A stretch of 29,598 nt of DNA from Obelidium mucronatum (lineage: Eukaryota; Chytridiomycota; Chytridiomycetes; Chytridiales; Chytriomycetaceae). Where the stretch lies: positions 1 to 29,598 of the forward strand of contig JAIVFH010000311.1 in NCBI GenBank assembly GCA_025765595.1, read 5' to 3'. The position numbers were made by a program, and so were the translations under genes. Shown here one piece after another: positions 9,901 to 19,739 of the stretch. How positions within the stretch are numbered: the first letter of the stretch is position 1; every line of letters begins with the position of its first letter. The notes beneath the pieces are model-generated. The model ran no database searches. It was given only the letters and a program-made list of their open reading frames with translations, and had not been told where the DNA came from.

Positions 9901-10948
9901 AGGAACACGAACCATATCATCGCGTTCAGGGAATCCATTGACAATCAAACGACGAAGAATTTTTAGAGCCAATCGAGCAATCTGAATTGTTCCATCCAAC
10001 TTCTCAATCAAAAATGCATCAGAAAGAAGGCTTCCAGGGTTATTTGATGGGAAATTCGACAAGAACATTGAAGCGTTGGAAGAAAACAAGTTTGAAAGAT
10101 TTTGAAATATTTGCGGCGCCATCTATTGGGCACACGTCAACGCGAGTAATAATTAACTATATTAGGCAAGTGAATATACCTGGTACAACACATTCCTGAC
10201 TCGCGGGGTTCTCACAGAGTATAATCCTTTCACAACTCTATGGAAAGTATAAATGGAATGCTGCTGTGCCAAATTCAATCGCTTCAAAAGATTCACATCT
10301 TGAGGATTCTGCGCAAGCTGCTGGTAAAATACTGAGGATGGATTCAATGTTGATTCAATAGTGGATAGTAGCGCCGGCACAGCTTCCGGCCTTTGTTTTT
10401 CAAGGACGGTTCAATGAGGGTCAGTGGTTCACAAAAGCTGATGAATTCAGTTTACCATTCGTGTGGATAGTCGATTTGAGCTATTTTTGAGTAGATCTCA
10501 GCATATGCGCGAACAATCTGGTGGACGTGATAAATGTCAAGGATCACACCCGGAACAACTACGAGTACTAGATGGCACCTTTCCGGATTCTTCGCAGACC
10601 AGCGTCAGAATCAAGCTTCGGATCGCCGCTTTTTCGTCCGCTTGCAAGCACGTTTTCGCCGTTTTCCGCCAGGTTTTGTCGACGCCGTTTTTCAAATTCA
10701 ACGCCGCCAAAAGCCGCGCGTTGTGCGGCAGCGACGCATCGGCGGCGACTTGCTGAAGAAAAGAAAGAAAGAAAAGAAAGAAATTAAAAAACAAGAAACC
10801 GGCGGCGATGACTCACCAGCAGCGCAAAGTGGTGCATGTGGCTGTGCGAAGCGGCTTCAAGCTGCTGCTCGAGCGACTTGTCGTTGCGGGACGTCTGCGA
10901 GGCGAGGAGGACAAAGAGCTGTCCAAGCTGGCCGGCAGTGTTGATCAT
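6982..10948 (-). CDS. KAP120: Importin-11 / Kap120 nuclear transport receptor (14 exons)
   Basis: Importin-beta superfamily receptor that carries cargo through nuclear pores under RanGTP control. Exons on the minus strand: 10948-10817, 10752-10579, 10517-10456, 10390-10180, 10122-9817, 9769-9721, 9659-9363, 9310-9111, 9058-8893, 8831-8407, 8343-8230, 8172-7528, 7462-7302, 7231-6982. Phases are consistent throughout and give 1,063 residues, close to yeast Kap120 and animal importin-11. Diagnostic blocks: the importin N-terminal segment NARLLAALNLKNGVDKTWR; IVRAYAEIYSKIAQIDYPHEW; DEDADQYEFSLR; DLYDYLEFDNWF; YDAMTYPKQRKALGMAL; and the C-terminal SPDRKRRAQLETQDPIATTN. Introns are 47-70 nt, several with weak donors (GTTAGT, GTTGGT, GTTGAG twice). 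The last intron (7232-7301) is the least certain but restores frame and gives the expected block just before the acidic tail. Only 87 bp separate its ATG from the AP-2 alpha stop. Confidence 0.95.
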
Positions 10949-11035
10949 GTTTTCTTTTTGAAAAAAGTTGAGAGAAGAAGAAGCTCAGCAAACCCAAGGC
11001 TGCCATCGGGATAAACATGTTTATATTTATTTCAT
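10949..11035 (-). promoter_or_regulatory. 87-bp gap: AP-2 alpha terminator and Kap120 promoter
   Basis: This short same-strand gap must hold both the 3' end of the AP-2 alpha transcript and the start region of Kap120. An AATAAA on the minus strand (11026-11031) lies 4 bp past the AP-2 alpha stop. A pyrimidine-rich stretch and an A-rich run come just before the Kap120 ATG. No TATA box is convincing. Transcripts of the two genes probably overlap. Confidence 0.5.
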
Positions 11036-14000
11036 TCAAATGTGCAGTGCAACACATTCTTCAATTTGCGAGCGAAGAACCTCAGAAACTGTTTCGTTCG
11101 TTGTTCGCACAGTCAATCGATACATCTGTTTTTCAAGGAGTTAAGTTTCGCCATTAACACCCCACCAAGAAGGAAGAAAACCATTCAAAGGCTACAGTTT
11201 TACCTGGTACTCTTCGTTCCGCTCAAGTCTTAACATGCAGCCAACCTTTCCCAAATCAGCTGCATTGAAAATACCCGCTCCAACAACACTCAATGGAGAA
11301 TCATCCACACTCTTGATGATCCCCATTCCTAATCCTTCTACAATCTTGATCAACTCCGCCTTGGAAACAACAACTCCAGAGGCAGGTCGGAAAACTACTT
11401 GAGACTCTCGCGGTAGTCCCCCGATTTGTTTCCAGCGGTTGAAAAAGTCGTGGGCTGGCAAATCAATTGGAATCACAAACTTGGAGATAATGATTGGAAC
11501 ACGAAGCGTTAACGAAACTGGGACATTTGAGGAGATGCCATCACCAATCGAGCAGTTCACTGTCATAAAGGAGATTGGTTGACAGATTCCAACACATTCC
11601 ACCTTGTAGATTTGATGCAATTGGGTTCCAGAGGGAATAATTGATGAGATTGGTTGCATCAATGTCACTGAAATGTTGGGATCGGCTTGTATTTCGGCAG
11701 ACAGCGACGTGATGGGTTGGGATGATCGGTTTCCAAAGAATACAGCAATGCGACCCAGTTGTCCTCGGTATTCCGTTTTAATTCCAATTTCCAGGTTCGC
11801 ATCTCTGTGCAAAAGACCGTTGGCTGCAGTAATGAGACGATTGTATAGCGTAGAGTCATCCATTCCTCCACTCAACGCCTTAATAGCCGGCTTCACCTGA
11901 GTATAATCTATACCACCAGCACCAAGAGCATCTATCACTGGTGCAGATTCCTGGTAGGTTGGCTGCGGTTGTTGACTCGCACCCCCTTGCATTTCCAGCT
12001 TTGACAGCTCAATCGCCCTCAGAATATCCGCCTCCTCACTTCCTGCCTCTTGAACTCTCTCATCAAACGTCTTGAGCGGGGCTTTTGCTGCAGCAGTAGG
12101 TCTAGCAACACCACCACCAGCAGCAAGTGCAGCGTCGCGAATCGCCTTTGCTTTTGCAACTTCAGTGTTGGCATCCTTTCCTCCAATAACCCACGTTCGT
12201 TTATCCTCTGTATCCGCAATCTTTTTGTTCAATCGAGACAAGAGCGCCGATTCACGTTCTGGGTAGGCTGGCATTTCCTCACACACTGTTTGGAGGAGCT
12301 CATCAGTTTCTCTAGTGGACAGCGCCAAGTACTCTGAGGCTCGTTGTTGCAGTTCAACGTCTAGGACCGTTTTGTGTTGTTTGAACACTGCCAACACTTC
12401 TTCCTTGATTTCGGGGAACAAGTTAATGAACTTGACGTAGGTAGTCAAGAGCAGCGCACGAGTTGGAGCAGAGCAAGTCGGGAACTTTGAATGCAGTGCT
12501 GTGAACTGATCAATTGGCGTGCATCCTGGCATATTCGCAATCAAATGCCCAAACTCTCCTAAAATACAACCCCCAACTTTGATGGTAGTTTCATGACAAT
12601 TGGGTGACCGGAGAGCTCCAAGAATAGTTGCCACAGCATACTCTTGAAGAACCTCGTTATTGGTAATGATTTGAACGACACGGAACCAGATATCATCCGA
12701 TACAAATTCACCGGCGATTGTAATCAGTTGGAGGACAATATCCACGTACCACGCGTATTCCATCGCAAACTTTTCCGTTAAAATCGCAATTTTGAGAACC
12801 ATTTCTTCACGGATAGCAAAATCCGCGATTTGCAGGTATTGCAATAATTCCGATACAATCACACGAACATTGGTTTGGTCGCACATGCTGTAAAGAAGGT
12901 CCAGGGCACTTCGTCTGACACTAATGTCTTTATCCTTCAAAGAAGCGATGATAGTCTCCTGGTGGACACGCAGAGCATCCAGACAGTTTCGTGCGCCAGT
13001 TGCGGCCAAATGACACATGGTTTCCAATGCAAGGTATCGGCTATTGGTTTCTTTAGCCACGATGAAGTTTCCCAAAAGAACCAGAGTCTGATCAACAAGG
13101 TCTGAAATGGGATCCAAGTGGATACAGAGGTTGATTGCCTCAAACAAAATCGCATTCTGTGCATTGTTGTGTTGTACATTTTTGGGGACTTCGTTGCTGT
13201 TTTTGATTATGTAGAGGAGAACGTCGTTCAGTTTTCGGAACACTTGAGGGTCGGCTATTTTTTTTTTGGTTCAGCCAACAAACAAGGTGAAACGACAAGA
13301 AGGGCAGAGTAGCTCACCAGGTGCCGGGTAATACTGTAACAAACGCAAGAGTTTAACTTGCAGCCAAGGAACCGGAATTTTGTAATACGTATATTCACTG
13401 GTGACATCTTTTTCAATCAGAATTTTGTGAAGTCTGTTAATGGCCTTGTTAACAGATCCTTGATATTCTTCTGGGTACTGTTGAGCTAACGCTAAAACAA
13501 GAGTGGCTACAGCAAGTGCGGTACCCTAATGTCCGATTCATCAATTTTAAATTCAGTTCAATGAGAACAATCAACTCACAAAGTCACGATCATCCATCAT
13601 GTAGATAATCTTCTGGGCCCAATCAACAGCCTGGAAAATATCAGGGAACTTTCTAAACAGTCGCAGCAGGCACAAAGCTGCCTTCTTTCGCACAAAGCTT
13701 GTGTGGTTTCTAAATAGACAAGGAGGTGTGAATCAAACTTGCTTTACATTCACAAACTTACCCAGAAACCAAAAGCTGCTGAACCTCCGTCATCAGATTC
13801 ATGGCCATATCCCTGCTTCCGATATTTGCAATTGCATGAAGCGCCAAACAAGCGAACACTTCGCTGGAGCCTTGTAAATCACGTAACAGACAGTTGACAA
13901 TCAAACGAGAGAGGTCCGCATTTTCGCCCAGCATTAATGTGACGGCCAAGTAACCCTTTACAAAGACATTTGAGATGCCTTTGTTTAACAACTGAGTGGG

Positions 14001-14730
14001 AAACTCACAATCTGCTTTTCAGTGTACTTGTCAGAAGACAACAGATCCACCATTTCCATTTGTCCAAAGTCAACAGGCCATCCCAGAATATACATATACA
14101 ACAGTTTGGCAACATATTTCTTCTTCTGGTAGCCAACGAGCTTTGGGTCTTTACAGTGTGCACAATATTGTGTGAGTGCTTTTGGTGTCTCTATCGCCTC
14201 CCCAAAATCCACACTGAATCCTCACCTTTGAACTTTGTTCGGATGTTTGACAATTCCTTATTGATTCTCTTTTCTTCGAGTTCTCTTGCTCGGCCTGTTA
14301 TGAATCAATGTTTTTGGCTAAATGGGTTGGAAACTATTTTAGCAAAAGCTTACAGTTACGCAGATCGGCGATGAAGATTGTGAGGCTGTGTGAAAGTATT
14401 ATTTTATCATGTTGGATGCGTTGAGTGAGCGACCCAAAGTAGATGACCAAACTGAACTACATACCCTATATCGTTCGGTAGTTAGGATCGAAAAACAGCA
14501 GCATTCACTTTACCTCTCTAATTGAATATCGAGGTCACAGAAACGACAAACGAGGGTAGAAGTGGGCGGTTAATGCTGATGTTTGCTCACTCAAAAGCAA
14601 CAAACCATTTTCAAGAAAGTTCAAATAAAGCCCGAACACAACCCTTGGAATAATATCATCAGTTTATTTCAATCATCGTAATACTAATTATGCGTTTAAG
14701 GGATTCCCCCTTATTACGAAAATACCCCAT
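11036..14730 (-). CDS. APL3: AP-2 clathrin adaptor complex, alpha subunit
   Basis: Large subunit of the plasma-membrane AP-2 adaptor, linking membrane lipid and cargo to clathrin. Minus-strand exons: 14385-14354, 14294-14226, 14148-14009, 13955-13762, 13709-13580, 13525-13318, 13254-11204, 11125-11036. A possible 5-nt first exon (14730-14726, ATGGG) would give the expected [13 protein letters not shown] start and 972 residues; this first exon is uncertain, the rest is firm. Trunk (to about residue 600) shows family blocks such as [54 protein letters not shown] and [19 protein letters not shown]. The hinge (about 600-715) is Ala/Gln-rich and carries a ubiquitin-interacting-motif match at about 666-681. 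The C-terminal ear follows and ends [13 protein letters not shown]. Exons upstream of 13421 are duplicated at 14960-15930. Confidence 0.95.
11990..12037 (-). other. Ubiquitin-interacting-motif match inside the AP-2 alpha hinge
   Basis: The encoded segment [16 protein letters not shown] fits the UIM pattern: acidic residues, a hydrophobic residue, two free positions, the conserved Ala, three free positions, the conserved Ser, two free positions and an acidic residue. UIMs are single helices that bind the Ile44 patch of ubiquitin. It lies in a low-complexity linker between the trunk and the ear, so it would be exposed. Function is inferred from the motif alone. Confidence 0.7.
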
Positions 14731-14754
14731 TTAATAATAAAACAACACTGTCTT
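14386..14754 (-). promoter_or_regulatory. AP-2 alpha upstream region, duplicated
   Basis: Lies between the orphan PRMT1 exon stop and the first firm AP-2 alpha exon. It holds the acceptor for that exon (ACACAG at 14391-14386), the candidate mini-exon at 14730-14726, and an AATAAA on the minus strand near 14661-14666 that would serve PRMT1. An almost identical copy lies at 15931-16300. No clear TATA box. Confidence 0.45.
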
Positions 14755-14928
14755 TCAACACATCTTGTAATCATGAGTGGCTTCAATGTTAGTGAGCTGA
14801 CCGTGGCATTTGTAGGAAATACTAATATCCAGGTCTCGGTTGTTGCTCTTGTTTGGCGACAGGCTAAAAGTACCAGTGATTTCCTCTCCCTCTTTCAGGG
14901 CAAGAGTTTCAGTCAGGTAAAAGACGGT
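14755..14928 (-). pseudogene. Orphan last exon of PRMT1 (duplication fragment)
   Basis: A 58-codon exon (57 residues plus stop) equal to the C-terminal exon of PRMT1. It has an intact CAG acceptor at 14931-14929, an open frame from TVFYLTETLAL through NKSNNRDLDI to the stop at 14755, and a piece of the preceding intron up to 14961. It has no other PRMT1 exon upstream, only the truncated AP-2 alpha fragment. Unlike the exon joined to the full PRMT1 gene, this copy has no frameshift. Its phase-0 acceptor could be joined by an upstream phase-0 donor. Confidence 0.9.
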
Positions 14929-14959
14929 CTGAAACAACAGAAAAGCGGTTGTTAGCAAA

Positions 14960-15930
14960 AATTTTGTGAAGTCTGTTAATGGCCTTGTTAACAGATCCTT
15001 GATATTCTTCTGGGTACTGTTGAGCTAATGCCAAAACGAGAGTGGCTACAGCAAGTGCGGTACCCTAATGTCCGATTCATCAATGCTAAATTCAGTTCAA
15101 TGAGAACAAAAAAGTCAACTCACAAAGTCACGATCATCCATCATGTAGATAATCTTCTGGGCCCAATCAACAGCCTGGAAAATATCTGGAAACTTTCTAA
15201 ACAGTCGCAACAGGCACAAAGCTGCCTTCTTTCGCACAAAGCTTGTGTGGTTTCTAAGTAGACAAGGTGGTGTGAATCAAATATTGCTTTACGTTCACAA
15301 ACTTACCCCGAAACCAAAAGCTGCTGAACCTCCGTCATCAGATTCATGGCCATATCTCTGCTACCGATATTTGCAATTGCATGAAGCGCCAAACAAGCGA
15401 AAACTTCGCTGGAGCCTTGTAAATCGCGCAACAGACAGTTGACAATCAAACGAGAGAGGTCCGCATTTTCGCCCAGCATTAATGTGACGGCCAAGTAACC
15501 CTTTATAAAGACATTTGAGATGCCTTTGTTTAACAACTGAGTGGGAAACTCACAATCTGCTTTTCGGTGTACTTGTCAGAAGACAACAGATCCACCATTT
15601 CCATTTGTCCAAAGTCAACAGGCCATCCGAGAATATACATATACAACAGTTTGGCGACATATTTCTTCTTCTGGTAGCCAACGAGCTTTGGGTCTTTACA
15701 GTGTGCACAATATTGTGTGAGTGCTTTTGGTGTCTCTATCGCCTCCCCTAAATCCACTCTGAATCCCCACCTTTGAACTTTGTTCGAATGTTTGACAATT
15801 CCTTATTGATTCGCTTTTCTTCGAGTTCTCTTGCTCGGCCTGTTATGAATCAATGTTTTTGGCTAAATGGGTTGGAAACTATTTTAGCAAAAGCTTACAG
15901 TTACGCAGATCGGCGATGAAGATTGTGAGG
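14960..15930 (-). pseudogene. Truncated 5' copy of the AP-2 alpha gene
   Basis: Duplicate of the first part of AP-2 alpha. Minus-strand exons: 15930-15899, 15839-15771, 15693-15554, 15500-15307, 15253-15124, and a cut exon 15064-14960. The protein frame is preserved in all exons, and most differences from copy A are silent or intronic. At 14960 the last exon breaks in the middle of the trunk and runs straight into the tail of the PRMT1 last intron. Read on without splicing, it adds about 16 foreign residues after LHKI and stops. One donor is weakened: after 15771 it reads GTGGGG where copy A has GTGAGG. It lacks most of the trunk, the hinge and the ear, so any product could not act as a normal alpha subunit. 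Confidence 0.93.
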
Positions 15931-16300
15931 CTGTGTGAAAGTATTATTTTATCATGTTGGATGCGTTGAGTGAGCGACCCAAAGTAGATGACCAAACTGA
16001 ACTACATACCCTATATCGTTCGGTAGTTAGGATCGAAAAACAGCAGCATTCACTTTACCTCTCTAATTGAATATCGAGGTCACAGAAACGACAAACGAGG
16101 GTAGAAGTGGGCGGTTAATGCTGATGTTTGCTCACTCAAAAGCAACAAACCATTTTCAAGAAAGTTCAAATAAAGCCCGAACACAACCCTTGGAATAATA
16201 TCATCAGTTTATTTCAATCATCGTAATACTAATTATGCGTGTAAGGGATTCCCCCCTTATTACGAAAATACCCCATTTAATAATAAAACAACACTGTCTT

Positions 16301-17592
<1,292 letters not shown>

Positions 17593-17632
17593 TTTGGAGA
17601 GTGAAGAAAAAAACAAAAACAAAAGCAAACAA
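17593..17632. promoter_or_regulatory. 40-bp shared gap between divergent start codons
   Basis: Only 40 bp separate the PRMT1 ATG (17592, minus) from the ATG at 17633 (plus). The gap is purine-rich and A-rich on the plus strand with no TATA box. Core promoter elements must lie inside the opposing genes or their 5' untranslated regions overlap. Confidence 0.6.
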
Positions 17633-18037
17633 ATGTTTGGTGTTTCAGTTGGGTTTGGAACAGCCTGGTTTCTGCTTGAAGCGGCAGCGATCAAACACAG
17701 CCGAAGTGCGTTGTTTGGAGCATCCACTGCCCTGCGAACACAGGGGATTTTGTACGCGGCGAGTGTGCCGCTGAGTGTGCTTCTCGTGAAGGCGATGGAC
17801 TACCGCCGGACTGAGTCTGACTACGGTGCTGTCTCGGCAGTGGCTGTTGCCGCTTCGACCGAGCTTCTGCTTGCCAGTGTTGCGCTTGTGTGGATGCCAA
17901 ACACGTTCTTTGGCGGCTGGAAAAGCGGAATAACAAAGTGCTGCGCGTTTGTCATGTGGACCTCTGGCTGTCGCTTGGTGTATGCGTTGTATTTGGACGA
18001 GAAGCGAGGGAGGAAGTCCAAGGCGAAGAAGGAATAA
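17633..18037 (+). CDS. Small multipass membrane protein, 134 aa
   Basis: Frame from ATG at 17633 to TAA at 18037, no intron. Four hydrophobic stretches are visible at about residues 2-20 (GVSVGFGTAWFLLEAAA), 35-55 (GILYAASVPLSVLLVKAM), 66-90 (SAVAVAASTELLLASVALVW) and 98-118 (KCCAFVMWTSGCRLVYAL), and the protein ends in a lysine-rich tail (EKRGRKSKAKKE). The tail resembles an ER-retention or cytosolic basic tail, which is inference. I do not recognise the family. Divergent from PRMT1, and only 13 bp upstream of the BLOC1S1 start on the same strand, so the two transcripts probably overlap. The coding frame is supported by the strong hydrophobic periodicity and GC-rich third positions. Confidence 0.7.
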   Translation: MFGVSVGFGTAWFLLEAAAIKHSRSALFGASTALRTQGILYAASVPLSVLLVKAMDYRRTESDYGAVSAVAVAASTELLLASVALVWMPNTFFGGWKSGITKCCAFVMWTSGCRLVYALYLDEKRGRKSKAKKE

Positions 18038-18050
18038 AACTTGAGGTGAA

Positions 18051-18544
18051 ATGGAGCAAGTGTTCAAAGACCACAACAGCCAGCAGGGCATTGTGCGGAC
18101 TGCAAGAGGTGCACTCCTCAATGCTCATCTGAATCAGTTATTGGGATTAACGCATTCATGCGGCTGTAGAACGCACTCGGCAGGAGGCACTTTCATCGAC
18201 AGCCAATCTTTCGGACGTTCTTGTTGAAGCTGTCAATCTGCCTGTTGCAATTGCTTTTCGAAACCAGCAGCAAATTGAGTCAGTTGAAAAGAGTCTTTTG
18301 GCCGAAGTACTTTAATAGCCCCTTCATCTTCAAAATGGTCCAACTAACTTCCAAAACCCCAAAGTCAAAAGTATTCGCGAGTCAAACGAAAAAATGGCTT
18401 TCACTCGTCAGTAAACTGAATTCATCTCTCAAAGAGCTGGGCGATGTTGAGAATTGGGCGAAAGCGATAGAAGCCGATGTGGAAATCGTTGTTAAAGTCC
18501 TCAAAGACGTTTCTCCAGAGAGGAGTCATACAACAATACAATAA
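18051..18544 (+). CDS. BLOC1S1: BLOC-1 complex subunit 1 homologue (BLOC1S1/GCN5L1)
   Basis: Subunit of the BLOC-1 and BORC complexes, acting in endosome-lysosome sorting and positioning. Three exons: 18051-18108, 18170-18306, 18365-18544; phases agree and give 124 residues, as expected for the family. Recognised by colinear helical blocks: RTRQEALSSTANLSDVL, then AVNLPVAIAFRNQQQIE, then SKVFASQTKKWLSLV, and the hallmark LKELGDVENWAKAIEAD matching the family's LKEIGDVENWARSIE. Introns are 61 and 58 nt. The first donor (GTGCAC) is weak but restores the expected heptad pattern. The start ATG at 18051 lies 13 bp after the stop of the upstream gene. Its stop overlaps an AATAAA. Largely coiled coil, no membrane segment. 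Confidence 0.9.
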
Positions 18545-19216
18545 ACGGAAGTTCAAGTGCTTAGTATAATATGAGTTCGAAATTTAAACATTGCCTTTTT
18601 GCGGAATCAGAACGACAACGGAGAAACTTGAAGAGGGGACTCCAACAAGTGAAAGACGCTCCGCCACACACTTAAATCAAATATGACCTAATAATTATGA
18701 CAAAACATTTTCACAGTTGTTAAATAAGTTGTCAACAAACAAGAAATAATTCACGCCCCTGAAAAAGTGGTTGCATAATTGCATTCCCAAAACAACGTAT
18801 TATAAAGACACTTAAATATTAATTATCATTTTCAACAGCACACAGTCGGGCTTCAGTCGTAACTTTCACGCCCAATGTCGCAATTTCATCAAGTCTCGTG
18901 TTAAATATTCCTTCAGTTGATGTCAAACAACGAGCAAGTACCGTTCTATTTTTTGCCCCTGATATTAATTATCCAGTCAAACGACTCTGAGTGCCAAATT
19001 CAAAGACAGTAACCGCCGCCCTCTCAATTATCTTTAAAATAGAAAGGCACCAGTGACTTGCAACTGCCAGCGATATGGTAACGATACTGCATCGGATGGA
19101 AATTTTGGTATTCAACAAGTTAATAACTATCACTCAACGCAACACAAAATTGTCTCTCTCTGTCCTTATCCATCCACCGCCTATAAGTAATTTAGAATGG
19201 TGTTCTTATGAATTTT
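18545..19216. other. AT-rich intergenic region, one weak coding-like stretch
   Basis: No gene is convincing and no tRNA is seen. On the minus strand, 18958-18819 follows a CAG acceptor and is open for 45 codons to a TAA, with coding-like composition (AKNRTVLARCLTSTEG near its start). I found no upstream exon with a proper donor that would join it. It could be a relic. Confidence 0.4.
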
Positions 19217-19550
19217 TCCACCTTTCTCATAACTCACCCCGACAAGTATTCTTGGAATGCAATGCTGTCTCATTGTGCTTGTGGCCGTTATCTTGACAGT
19301 GACACCATGGAAGACTTATGTCACACCATTGAAAATGCATATGACAACGAGAATTGTGGTCCTCATGACTGTTCTTGATAGTTTCCATTGTCATCTTGGA
19401 TTGACGCAGATCAACCACAACTTCTGCAAGCTTTTGCAAGCTTTTTCAAAAGCTTGGATGATGCTCATGACTCGTAGTCATGTGTGTGCGTCATATTACA
19501 ATCCTCAAGATTCAATGTTTGGGCTTTTTGTCATAAGTGCTTCCAGGAAA
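19217..19550 (+). pseudogene. Decayed copy of the unrecognised gene at 3481-4533
   Basis: The plus strand here reads as a degenerate version of about 105 codons of the 350-aa gene. The first part gives PDKYSWNAMLSHCACGRYLDSD-like sequence. After the NENCGP stretch the frame shifts, and the match continues in another frame as LDSFHCHLGLTQINHN and then YYNPQDS. Further changes include insertions around 19436-19490 and loss of about 12 bases near 19530. There is no start codon or N-terminal part. The neighbouring sequence does not match the flanks of the other copy. Confidence 0.9.
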
Positions 19551-19739
19551 TCGCCGCATCTGGCCGGCCCCTGCCTTCGCGTTGGCCTTAATGAACCAGG
19601 GAAATTAGAATTCAAAAATGAAGCTTTGCGAGTCGCGTTCTAGGTTAAATAAAAGCAAAATACTCTTTCTTTCCATCTTCCTTTCCAGACCTTTCTGTTT
19701 TACTCAGTCCATACACAAACTCAAAAAGCCAAGCAGGAA

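Larger units (their letters stand above)
13421..14961. repeat. Tandem duplication, copy A
   Basis: Matches 14960-16508 in direct orientation. It spans AP-2 alpha from the middle of its sixth listed exon to its 5' end, the intergenic region, and the last PRMT1 exon with a little of the preceding intron. The two copies abut, sharing AA at 14960-14961. Most differences fall between 13421 and 14265; 14267-14693 looks identical between copies. Confidence 0.97.

Noticed and set aside
15303..15757. A second functional AP-2 alpha gene.
   Set aside because: The copy stops at the duplication junction at 14960, in the first third of the protein.
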